Shown one piece after another: positions 1 to 6,350 of a DNA stretch of 10,208 nucleotides. How positions within the stretch are numbered: position 1 is the first letter of the stretch; each line of letters opens with the position of its first letter. Both the position numbers and the translations under genes were made by a program. Below the pieces are notes generated by a model. It saw only the letters and a list, made by a program, of their open reading frames with translations. It searched no databases and had not been told where the DNA came from. Origin of the DNA: Actinomycetota bacterium (GTDB lineage Bacteria; Actinomycetota; Actinomycetes; Streptosporangiales; Streptosporangiaceae); contig DPMS01000653.1 in assembly GCA_003541285.1 (NCBI GenBank), forward strand, positions 1 to 10,208, written 5' to 3'.

Positions 1-813
1 GGTGCGTCGTTCGCGCCACCAGGTTCTGGTGATGACGCGGGCGTAGCGGAAGCCGTAGAAGAGGTTGCCGCCTTTTTTGGAGACGCCGGAGAGGCGCTGG
101 CGCATGGTGGTGGGGACTTCGGCGACGGTGTAGCCGTTGAACAGGGCGCCGATGAGCAGTTCGCTGGTCTGGTACTGGGGCTGGGTCTGGCGGACGGTGC
201 CGGTGAGGCCGGCGCGCATGACGCGCAGGCCGCTGGAGGTGTCGGTGAGTTTGGTGTGGGTGAGGGTGGAGATGAGCCAGGCGAAGAAGCGGACTCCGGC
301 GTTGCGGTACCAGTCGGTGTTCTCGGTGCGGCCGAGCTGGCGGGAGCCGATGACGAAGTCGGCGTTGCCCTGTTCGATGATGGTGACCATGGCGGGCAGG
401 TCGGCGGGGTCCCATTGGCCGTCGCCGTCGAGGGTGGCGATGTAGCGGGCGCCGCCTTCGCGGGCGATGCGGTAGCCCAGCCGCAGGGCGACGCCGTGGC
501 CGCGGTTGGCGGCCAGGGTGCAGACCAGGGCGCCGTGCCGGCGGGCGGTCTCGGAGGTGGTGTCGGTGGAGCCGTCGTCGATGACCAGCCGGGAGACCCG
601 GACCCCGCCGATCTCGTCGGTGATCTCGTCCAGGACTGCCCCGATGTTGCCGGCCTCGTTGTAGGCCGCGATCACCACGACCAGTGGTTCCAGCTTGACG
701 TCGGGGTGTGACCGGGCGAACTCCTCGCGGGCGGCACCGGTCACCAGCTCGGTGTCGGGGGCCTCCCGCAAAGCACGGTAAATCTGCCGGTCAGGGGACT
801 CACGCGTCGGCAT
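1..813 (-). CDS. Family 2 glycosyltransferase (GT-A fold, polyprenyl-phosphate mannose/glucose synthase-like), C-terminus outside window
   Basis: Probable cytoplasmic or membrane-associated inverting glycosyltransferase that moves a sugar from a nucleotide donor, possibly to polyprenyl phosphate. Reading the minus strand from the ATG at 813 gives 271 codons without a stop up to the window edge, so the end is missing. Visible GT2 signatures are YNE (51-53), the nucleotide-binding DDGSTD (79-84), the metal-binding DGDGQWDP (129-136) and DTSSGLR (191-197), all in the usual order. The first 43 residues precede the fold and are polar. No membrane helix is seen up to residue 271. AGGA and AGAGAG purine runs lie just upstream of the start. 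It is transcribed away from the polytopic membrane protein at 1011, as in many glycan loci. Codon use is more C-ending than its neighbours, with some AAA, GAA and CAA. The family is certain; donor and acceptor are unknown. Confidence 0.9.
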   Translation of the reverse strand, partial: MPTRESPDRQIYRALREAPDTELVTGAAREEFARSHPDVKLEPLVVVIAAYNEAGNIGAVLDEITDEIGGVRVSRLVIDDGSTDTTSETARRHGALVCTLAANRGHGVALRLGYRIAREGGARYIATLDGDGQWDPADLPAMVTIIEQGNADFVIGSRQLGRTENTDWYRNAGVRFFAWLISTLTHTKLTDTSSGLRVMRAGLTGTVRQTQPQYQTSELLIGALFNGYTVAEVPTTMRQRLSGVSKKGGNLFYGFRYARVITRTWWRERRT

Positions 814-1010
814 CAGCGCTCTCTTTGTCCTGAGTCAAGCCACAATGTCTGGCCACTGACCCTACGCCACCAGCACCTGCACATGTCACGACTCTTCAGA
901 TCAGACCGGCCGGCGCGTCCGGCTGATACTCTGACTTCCGCTCTGCGGCATTGTGCGGCAGATGCACGTCGGGCGAGGATCGGCGGTCGTCGGCGCCAGG
1001 GCTGGAGAAG
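814..1010. promoter_or_regulatory. Divergent intergenic region between GT2 and polytopic membrane protein genes
   Basis: These 197 bases separate two divergently read genes and must hold the start signals for both unless the plus gene begins at the in-frame TTG at 951. No convincing sigma-70 promoter was found. A GATACT hexamer at 925-930 resembles a -10 box on the plus strand, but no TTGACA-like box sits 16-18 bases upstream. An 8-base palindrome CCGGCCGG lies at 906-913, which is unremarkable in such GC-rich DNA. No gene or RNA was recognised here. Confidence 0.4.
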
Positions 1011-2954
1011 ATGGAACGGGCGGCAATCCAGGGCACCCAGGAACCGGCTGCCCCCGCTGGGCAGGCCGATCCAGCCGGGCAGGCCGGGGGCACCGCACCG
1101 GAGCCTGGCCACGCCGGACTGGTGAACCGCATCCCGGTGTGGCTGCTCGCGGCGGCGGCGTATCTCGCACTCGGTGTCGCGCTGTGGTGGCATGTATGGA
1201 CGGGGAATCCCGCCGCCACGATGGTCTGCGCCTGTGGCGACCCCTCGTCGTTCGTCTGGTTCCTCGACTGGCCCGCCTATGCGATCAGCCACGGTCACAG
1301 CCTGTTCCTCGCCACCACCGCGCACGTGCCGGCCGGGATGAACCTGCTCGACAACACCAGCGTGCTCGCGCTCGGGGTCGCCCTCGCGCCGGTCACCTGG
1401 CTGTGGGGCCCGATCGCCTCCCTGAACGTCGCGCTCACCCTGGCTCCCGCGCTGAGCGCCCTGGCGGCCTACGTGTGCCTGCGCCGGGCACTCGGGCTGT
1501 CGCGGTTCGCGGCCTTCCTCGGCGGGCTGCTGTTCGGCTTCTCGCCGTTCGTCATGCGCAACGAGGCGGTCAACCATCTCCAGGTGACGTTCCAGGCCCT
1601 GCTGCCGCTGATCTTCTGGTGCGGTTACGAGCTGGCCGTCGCCCAGCGCGGGAAGTGGTGGCGCTGGGGTCTCGCGCTGGGGGTCCTCACCGCGCTTCAG
1701 TTCTTCATCGGCAGCGAGACGCTCACCATCACTGCCATGACGGCAGGTATGGCGCTGCTGGCGGCCATCGCCGCCGCCGTGTTCCGGCAGGACGCGCTGT
1801 CGCCCGGTGGTGTGCTTGCCCGGCGGCTCCCCTTCGCCGTGCGGGGTTTTGCCCTTGCCGGGGCCGTGGCGGCCGTCCTGCTCGGCTATCCACTCTGGTT
1901 CGCGCTGGCCGGCCCTCAGCACATCAAGGGAGCGGACTGGGCCTTTTCGGCCACGAACGGCTTGCTGAGGGTGCTGCTCCCGTTGTCACAGTCAGCCTTC
2001 CAGCAGCTCCATCTGCCCCAGATCGGTTACCTGGGGCCGGCCGGGACACTCGGGGCCTACCTCGGGATCCCGGCCATCGCCGTCCTCGTCGTGGCCGTGA
2101 TCGCGGTACGCCGGCCGCTGGCGAAGCTGTGTGCCGTCATGACGCTCGCTGCCGTCTGGCTGTCGCTCGGTGCCACCCACCTCCCGGTGCCGAGCGGAGG
2201 GGAGCCGCGGTGGCTGGTGCTGCCCTGGCGCGCCCTCGATCATCTGCCGGTGCTGGACAAGATCACCCCCGCGAACTTCTCGGCGGTGGCCGTCTGGTTC
2301 GTCGCGGTCGCGGCAGCACTCCTGGTGGACCGCGTCCGGCCCGGCCCGGGCGGCCAGCCCGCTCCCAGCGGGACCTGGCTGCGCGGGGCACTGACCCGGC
2401 GGGCCGCCGGCTGGGCCGGCGTGGGGGCGATCAGCGCGGGCCTGGTCCTGCCCTGGCTGTTCGCGTGGCCGCTTCCCTTTACGACGACGGCAGTCGCTGC
2501 CCCCTCCTGGGTCACCCACCAAGGAGCAAGCCTGCCTTCGGGCGCCGTGGTGCTGTTCTACCCCTTCCCGTCCTCCTACCTGGACCAGGCGCTGGTATGG
2601 CAGGCCCGGTCCGGCATGCGGTTCTCGGTCGTGGGCGGACGTGGCCTCGTCGCCGGGCCGGACGGGACCGTGGACCACGGCCTGACGCCGGGGACGCCGG
2701 AGGGCACGATGAGCGGGCTCACCACTTCCTACTCCCCGCATTCCTACCTGGCGCTCCCCCCGCGGCCCACTCCTGCCACCGCCAGCGCTTTCCGCAGCGC
2801 ACTGCGGCGGTGGAAGGTCACCGCCGTGGTGATGACCGGGGGGGGCCGTGCGCCGGCCTACGCCCGCCAGTGGCTGACGACAGTGCTGGGAACGGCGCCC
2901 ACTCCGCAAAACGGCGCCTGGGTGTGGGACGACGTCCAGAAGCTGATCTCGTGA
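1011..2954 (+). CDS. Large polytopic membrane protein, probable GT-C-type glycosyltransferase
   Basis: A 647-residue integral membrane protein of a type common in actinomycetes but without an assigned reaction that I can name. A polar Pro/Ala/Gly-rich leader (1-38) is followed by about 11-12 hydrophobic helices, roughly at 42-60, 117-157, 165-180, 196-257, 277-298, 345-386, 420-438 and 466-488. The tail (about 489-647) is soluble and probably outside the cell. The loop after helix 1 is long and carries Asp77 and Asp86 in CGDPSSFVWFLDWP, followed by HVPAGMNLLDNTS. An acidic first outer loop, many helices and a C-terminal outer domain fit GT-C transferases that use polyprenyl-phosphate sugars, but this is inference. 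Start chosen at ATG 1011, with GGAG at 1004-1007; the frame is open back to a TTG at 951, which has no better ribosome site. Divergent from the GT2 gene, which supports a glycan role. Confidence 0.75.
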   Translation: MERAAIQGTQEPAAPAGQADPAGQAGGTAPEPGHAGLVNRIPVWLLAAAAYLALGVALWWHVWTGNPAATMVCACGDPSSFVWFLDWPAYAISHGHSLFLATTAHVPAGMNLLDNTSVLALGVALAPVTWLWGPIASLNVALTLAPALSALAAYVCLRRALGLSRFAAFLGGLLFGFSPFVMRNEAVNHLQVTFQALLPLIFWCGYELAVAQRGKWWRWGLALGVLTALQFFIGSETLTITAMTAGMALLAAIAAAVFRQDALSPGGVLARRLPFAVRGFALAGAVAAVLLGYPLWFALAGPQHIKGADWAFSATNGLLRVLLPLSQSAFQQLHLPQIGYLGPAGTLGAYLGIPAIAVLVVAVIAVRRPLAKLCAVMTLAAVWLSLGATHLPVPSGGEPRWLVLPWRALDHLPVLDKITPANFSAVAVWFVAVAAALLVDRVRPGPGGQPAPSGTWLRGALTRRAAGWAGVGAISAGLVLPWLFAWPLPFTTTAVAAPSWVTHQGASLPSGAVVLFYPFPSSYLDQALVWQARSGMRFSVVGGRGLVAGPDGTVDHGLTPGTPEGTMSGLTTSYSPHSYLALPPRPTPATASAFRSALRRWKVTAVVMTGGGRAPAYARQWLTTVLGTAPTPQNGAWVWDDVQKLIS

Positions 2955-3087
2955 CCGGAGCCGCACCAGCGGCGTGAACCGGTAGCCGGCGGCCGTCCGT
3001 GACAGTGACGGGTGCGGGGCTATCTGGAATACCCATGACCGTGGCTGACCGCCCCCCTGTGGCCGCCGTTAGCCGAAATGAGAAGAC
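2955..3087. other. Short intergenic gap upstream of the small membrane protein gene
   Basis: These 133 bases lie between two genes read in the same direction. A GTGACA at 2999-3004 and a TATCTG at 3021-3026, spaced by 16 bases, could form a weak promoter for the next gene, matching the sigma-70 consensus at 5 of 6 and 3 of 6 positions. No hairpin followed by a T run was seen, so a classical terminator for the upstream gene is not evident. Confidence 0.25.
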
Positions 3088-3537
3088 ATGGGTTTCGCCG
3101 CGTTGATCAGCTGGCTCGTCACCGCGTTCATAGGGCTCTACCTGCTCGCAGTCTGGCTCATCGAGAACGATGTGACGAATAGGGGCGCCATCAAGAGCCG
3201 CCTGCCCGGCCCGGTCATCCTCGGGCATGTCCTGCTCGCGCTGACCGGCCTGGTGGTCTGGGTCATCTACCTGCTGTCCGACCGGCGGATACTGGCCTGG
3301 ACCGCACTGGGCATCCTGCTGGTCATCGTCGCGCTGGGCCTGACCATGTTCACGCGGTGGATCCCGGTGCACCGCGCCTTCGCGGCGGCTGCCGCCGATC
3401 CCGGTAGTGTGTCAGCCGAATTCGATTTCCCGGCGGAACGGAACTTCCCGGTGCCGGTGGTGGCCGGCCACGGGTTCCTTGCCTCCACCACGTTCATCCT
3501 TGTCCTGCTCGCCGTGCTCGGGGTGGGCAGCAGCTGA
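3088..3537 (+). CDS. Four-helix membrane protein with two intramembrane histidines, function unknown
   Basis: A 149-residue membrane protein of unknown function. Four hydrophobic helices are visible at about 5-24, 42-63, 67-87 and 124-146, with a polar, partly acidic loop (about 92-120) between the last two. Helices 2 and 4 begin alike: LPGPVILGHVLLA and FPVPVVAGHGFLA. This places His47 and His128 at matching points and suggests a two-fold internal repeat. Paired histidines in a helix bundle could bind haem or a metal, as in several small membrane cytochromes, but no CxxCH or other proof is present. The start ATG follows GAGAAG by only two bases, a rather tight ribosome site. The stop lies 13 bases before the DUF167 gene, so the two are probably co-transcribed. 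I do not recognise the family by name. Confidence 0.75.
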   Translation: MGFAALISWLVTAFIGLYLLAVWLIENDVTNRGAIKSRLPGPVILGHVLLALTGLVVWVIYLLSDRRILAWTALGILLVIVALGLTMFTRWIPVHRAFAAAAADPGSVSAEFDFPAERNFPVPVVAGHGFLASTTFILVLLAVLGVGSS

Positions 3538-3540
3538 CCC

Positions 3541-3545
3541 AGGAG
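3541..3545 (+). promoter_or_regulatory. Ribosome binding site AGGAG of the DUF167 gene
   Basis: AGGAG sits five bases before the ATG at 3551 and fixes that start. The frame is open further upstream, to 3407, but the extension would overlap the end of the membrane protein gene and adds a basic, low-complexity leader foreign to the DUF167 family. Confidence 0.8.
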
Positions 3546-3550
3546 CCCAG

Positions 3551-3820
3551 ATGGCGCTGACGGTGGCGATCCGGGTCCAGCCGGGTTCACCGCGGACGGC
3601 CGTGGGCGGCATCCGGGGCGAGGCACTGGTGGTCAGGGTGACCGCGCGGCCGGTGCAGGGAAAGGCGACCGAGGCCGCGCTGCGGGCCGTGGCGGAGGCG
3701 TTCGGGGTCCGGCGGGCCGATGTCCGGCTTGTCTCCGGCGCCGCCAGCCGGGACAAGGTGGTTCACATCGACGGTGACCCGGGCAGGCTCGCAAGTGTCC
3801 TCGCCGCCCTGCGTCAGTGA
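3551..3820 (+). CDS. DUF167 (YggU-like) family protein
   Basis: An 89-residue protein of the small alpha/beta DUF167 family, widespread in bacteria and without an established biochemical role. The family signature is clear: an opening strand with VQPGSPRTAV (9-18), the core VRVTARPVQGKATEAAL (28-44), then VRLVSGAASRDKVV (58-71), matching the usual pattern of a V(T/A)APPV-GKAN core and SG-SR-K motif. Length agrees with bacterial members, and no part is missing. The chosen ATG has an ideal AGGAG site. It lies 13 bases behind the four-helix membrane protein and is probably in its operon. Its 3' end faces the dehydrogenase gene with only two bases between the stops. The family often occurs near YggT or cell-division genes; that context is absent here, so the neighbours give little help on function. 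Confidence 0.9.
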   Translation: MALTVAIRVQPGSPRTAVGGIRGEALVVRVTARPVQGKATEAALRAVAEAFGVRRADVRLVSGAASRDKVVHIDGDPGRLASVLAALRQ

Positions 3821-3822
3821 GG

Positions 3823-5145
3823 TCACAGGTGCTCGACCTGCGTCCCTCCCGCCAGTGCGTGGGCAGCGTCGAAGACCGGGACCCCGGCCGCGAGGAAGCG
3901 GCTCAGGTCCAGGTTCTCCCTGGCGACCAGAACGACGATCACATCGAAATCCGCCGGGTTGGCGGTGCTGAGGTCGACGTTCTTGTGTTCGTGGCCATCC
4001 ACTTCCACGGTCGTGATCAGCGCGTCGGAGTAGTCCACTCTGGCGCCGGATTTGGCCAGCAGTTCCATCACCCGCAGCGAGCGTGAGTGGCGCGTGTCCG
4101 CGATGTCGGGTTTGTGCCCGGCGCCGATGCACAGCACGCGGCTGCCGCCCAGGGCTGTGCCGCGTTTGCTCATCATCTCCAGCACCCGGACGAAGATGTA
4201 GCGGGCCATCCCCTGGTTCTGCTCCGCCGCCAGGCCGATCAGCCTGGTGTCGAACTCGTAGGAGCGCGCTTTCCAGGCGAGGTAGAGGGGATCCTCGGGG
4301 ATGCACGCGCCGCCTGGGCCCACCCCCGGGTAGAAAGCCTGGAACCCGTATGGCTTGGTGGCGGCCGCGTCGATGACCTCACGGATGTCGATTCCCATCT
4401 CGTGGGCGAGCATCGCCAGCTCGTTGATCAGCCCGATATTGACCAGCCGGTAGCTGTTCTCCAGCAGTTTGGCGAACTCGGCCACCGCCGGGCTGCGCAC
4501 CGGCAGGACCAGCGCGGGGTCGCCCAGGACGGCTCCGAGGGCAGCCGCCGCCAGTGTGGTGCTCTCCTCGCTGACCCCGCCGATGATGCGCGGGGTGTTG
4601 TGGATGTTCCACCCGGAACTGCCGGGATCGATGCGCTCGGGCGAGAATGCCAGCGCGAAGTCCTGGCCCGCCCGCAGGCCGCTTTCTTCCAGCAGTGGCT
4701 GGACGATCTCTGTCGTCGTCCCCGGGTAACTGGTGGACTGGGCGATGACCACCATGCCTGGCCGCAGCACCTTGGCCACACTCCGCGCGGCGGAGCGGAC
4801 ATAGGACAGATCGGGCATCTGGCCGAACGGCGTGGGCACGCACAGGAAGACGACATCGGGGACCGGGGACAGGCCGGGTGCGGGGACCGCGGTGAAGAGG
4901 TCAGCAGCCCGCGTCGCCCGGAGTTCGGAGTTGGTCACGTCGCTGATGTGACTGACGCCCCGGTTGAGCTGGGCACACAGTTCGGCGTCATGGTCATAGC
5001 CGAAGGTCGTGAACCCTGCCTGGGCGGCGGCCAAGGCGAGCGGAAGGCCGGTATAACCGAGCCCGATCACGCCGATCACCAGATTCCGCGTACTGAGCCT
5101 GGCCATGTATTCCTGCGTCCGGTCAATGCTGCGCGTGTCAGGCAT
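3823..5145 (-). CDS. Nucleotide-sugar 6-dehydrogenase (UDP-N-acetylhexosamine/UDP-glucose dehydrogenase family)
   Basis: A 440-residue cytoplasmic enzyme of the UDP-glucose/GDP-mannose dehydrogenase superfamily, which oxidises C6 of a nucleotide sugar twice with NAD to give the uronic acid. Domains: N-terminal Rossmann fold with GLGYTGLPLA (28-37); linker with YPGTTTE (140-146) and FSPERIDPGS (167-176); central domain with Lys226, Asn230 and the catalytic Cys281 in GPGGACIPEDP; C-terminal Rossmann-like domain from about 335. The NIGLINELAMLAHEMGIDI stretch resembles the WbpA/TviB type acting on UDP-N-acetylhexosamines rather than plain UDP-glucose dehydrogenase. Several usual residues differ: Ala280 where His precedes the Cys, TRHSRS for RESP, and DAAH for DTRN. 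Start: ATG 5145 overlaps the epimerase stop by 8 bases and follows GGTGAG; an inner ATG at 5106 is possible. Translational coupling with the epimerase is likely. Substrate not proven. Confidence 0.9.
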   Translation of the reverse strand: MPDTRSIDRTQEYMARLSTRNLVIGVIGLGYTGLPLALAAAQAGFTTFGYDHDAELCAQLNRGVSHISDVTNSELRATRAADLFTAVPAPGLSPVPDVVFLCVPTPFGQMPDLSYVRSAARSVAKVLRPGMVVIAQSTSYPGTTTEIVQPLLEESGLRAGQDFALAFSPERIDPGSSGWNIHNTPRIIGGVSEESTTLAAAALGAVLGDPALVLPVRSPAVAEFAKLLENSYRLVNIGLINELAMLAHEMGIDIREVIDAAATKPYGFQAFYPGVGPGGACIPEDPLYLAWKARSYEFDTRLIGLAAEQNQGMARYIFVRVLEMMSKRGTALGGSRVLCIGAGHKPDIADTRHSRSLRVMELLAKSGARVDYSDALITTVEVDGHEHKNVDLSTANPADFDVIVVLVARENLDLSRFLAAGVPVFDAAHALAGGTQVEHL

Positions 5146-6148
5146 CGTTCTCACCCCACCATGCGATCGTGCGCTTGAGACCTTCCTCCAGCGGGATCTG
5201 GGGCTCCCACCCCAGCACGTCCCGCGCCCGGCTGATGTCGGGAATCCGCCGTGTGATGTCCTCGAACCGGGGTCCGTAGGCGGCTTCGTAGCTGATCCGC
5301 TCGGCCGGCACCGTGGACCCGGCCGCCTGCGCGACCAACTCCGCGAGCGCGGCAATGGCCGTTTCCGTCGCGGACCCGATGTTGAACACCTGGCCCTGCG
5401 CCTCGGGCACCGCCGCGGCGAGCACTGTCCCCCGCACCGTGTCGGCGACGTAGGTGAAGCACCGGGTCTGCTGCCCATCCCCGTGCACGGGGATGGGCTC
5501 ACCTGCCAGGGCATGACGCACGAACACTGCGACGACGGAAGCATCGCCGGCCCGGTCCAGCCGCGGTCCGTAGGAGTTGAAGTAGCGCACCACCGACACC
5601 CGCAGGCCCTGGGCCGCATAGGCGAATGCCAGGTGCTCGTCCACTGCCTTCGCCGCCGCGTAGGACCAGCGGGGCACGGTGGTCGGCCCGAGCACCCTGT
5701 CCCCGGACTCGGACATGGGCAGCCTGGGAAGCTTCCCGTACACCTCGGAAGACGAGGCCAGGACCACCCGGCAGCCATGATCCGCGCAGGCGTGCAGCAC
5801 GTTCTCTGTTCCGATCAGGTTTGTCCGCAGCGACCGCAGCGGCTCGGTCACGATCCGGCGAACGCCGACGGCGGCCGCGAGGTGGAAGACGGTGTCCGCG
5901 GTCCTAAGTTCGCGCCCGACCAGGTCGGGGTCGAGGATCGACCCGGTGACCAGGCGTGCCTGCCCGGCGCGCAGCCGGGGGGCGAGGTAGGCGGCGTGGC
6001 CGGCGGAGAGGTCGTCAAGAACGGTGACCTGGTGGCCATCCTCCGCCAGCCGGTCGACCAGATGTGACCCGATGTAGCCGGCTCCACCGGTCACCACCAC
6101 GTTCTGTGGTGGGAATAGCCCGTCCCGCCTGACGGGAGTCGTCGCCAT
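5138..6148 (-). CDS. NAD-dependent sugar epimerase/dehydratase (extended SDR, UDP-hexose 4-epimerase-like)
   Basis: A 336-residue extended short-chain dehydrogenase acting on a nucleotide sugar, most likely a C4 epimerase of a UDP-hexose, UDP-N-acetylhexosamine or its uronic acid. The NAD-binding GGAGYIGSH is at 21-29 with Asp45-Asp46 at the end of strand 2; the active site has the serine run of ASSSEVYG (131-138) and the Tyr163-xxx-Lys167 pair in SYAAAK. RYFNSYGPR (188-196) and HGDGQQTRCFTYVADTV (222-238) are standard substrate-side motifs. Length is normal. Start at ATG 6148 is fixed by GGAGG four bases upstream; the open frame runs on to 6256 but that extension is outside the fold. First gene of a two-gene minus-strand operon: its stop overlaps the dehydrogenase start. 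Decarboxylase or dehydratase activity cannot be excluded from sequence alone. Confidence 0.9.
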   Translation of the reverse strand: MATTPVRRDGLFPPQNVVVTGGAGYIGSHLVDRLAEDGHQVTVLDDLSAGHAAYLAPRLRAGQARLVTGSILDPDLVGRELRTADTVFHLAAAVGVRRIVTEPLRSLRTNLIGTENVLHACADHGCRVVLASSSEVYGKLPRLPMSESGDRVLGPTTVPRWSYAAAKAVDEHLAFAYAAQGLRVSVVRYFNSYGPRLDRAGDASVVAVFVRHALAGEPIPVHGDGQQTRCFTYVADTVRGTVLAAAVPEAQGQVFNIGSATETAIAALAELVAQAAGSTVPAERISYEAAYGPRFEDITRRIPDISRARDVLGWEPQIPLEEGLKRTIAWWGENDA

Positions 6149-6350
6149 TGCGCCTCCGGGTTCCCCGGCGGCCACCGCACTTTCTACCTGCAGGTTCGCC
6201 GGCGGGACTGCTGGTGCTGGAGAGGCGAAGGTCCCGAGCCTGCTACCCAAGGGCACAGTTCAGTAGCAAAGAGTAACGAAGGGGTGATAAGCCCTCCCAC
6301 CCTGGGACGAACGGCACCGTGCACTACCTGCGAAGATATCGGAACGTGAG
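6149..6350. promoter_or_regulatory. Divergent intergenic region between the epimerase operon and the sensor kinase operon
   Basis: These 202 bases separate the two divergent operons and should hold both promoters. The part around 6255-6290 is less GC-rich than its surroundings. On the minus strand TTATCA (6290-6285) and GCTACT (6267-6262), 17 bases apart, form a weak candidate promoter for the epimerase genes. Symmetric sequences that might be operators are the perfect palindrome ACCTGCAGGT at 6186-6195, TCCCA-CCC-TGGGA at 6295-6307, and TGCTAC/GTAGCA arms at 6241-6246 and 6263-6268. CTACCTGC occurs twice, at 6184-6191 and 6324-6331. None matches a regulator that I can name. No small gene was seen. 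Confidence 0.45.
6153..6157 (-). promoter_or_regulatory. Ribosome binding site GGAGG of the epimerase gene
   Basis: On the minus strand GGAGG stands four bases before the ATG at 6148. It decides the start against longer forms of the open frame reaching to 6256, whose extra 36 residues are Ala/Pro-rich and lie before the first strand of the Rossmann fold. Confidence 0.8.

Noticed and set aside
813..1922. Long open frame on the minus strand ending beside the GT2 start
   Set aside because: The product is a low-complexity Arg/Gln/Glu/Gly-rich chain with no recognisable domain and lies antisense to the membrane protein gene.
953..2977. Second long open frame (674 codons) on the plus strand overlapping the membrane protein gene
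   Set aside because: Its product is Arg/Pro/Gly-rich without helices or motifs, typical of an out-of-frame reading in GC-rich DNA. The overlapping frame gives a coherent membrane protein.
3826..3840. Inverted repeat CAGGT-GCTCG-ACCTG as a terminator between the convergent genes
   Set aside because: Only five base pairs, no T run on either side, and it falls within the coding sequence of the dehydrogenase.
4087..5178. Plus-strand open frame of 363 codons antisense to the dehydrogenase gene
   Set aside because: No domain or motif; composition reflects the complement of the real gene. The minus-strand frame carries clear dehydrogenase motifs.
5146..5778. Upstream extension of the dehydrogenase reading frame by 211 codons
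   Set aside because: The extension lies entirely inside the epimerase gene in another frame and is Pro/Arg/Ser-rich; the dehydrogenase fold begins only after the ATG at 5145.
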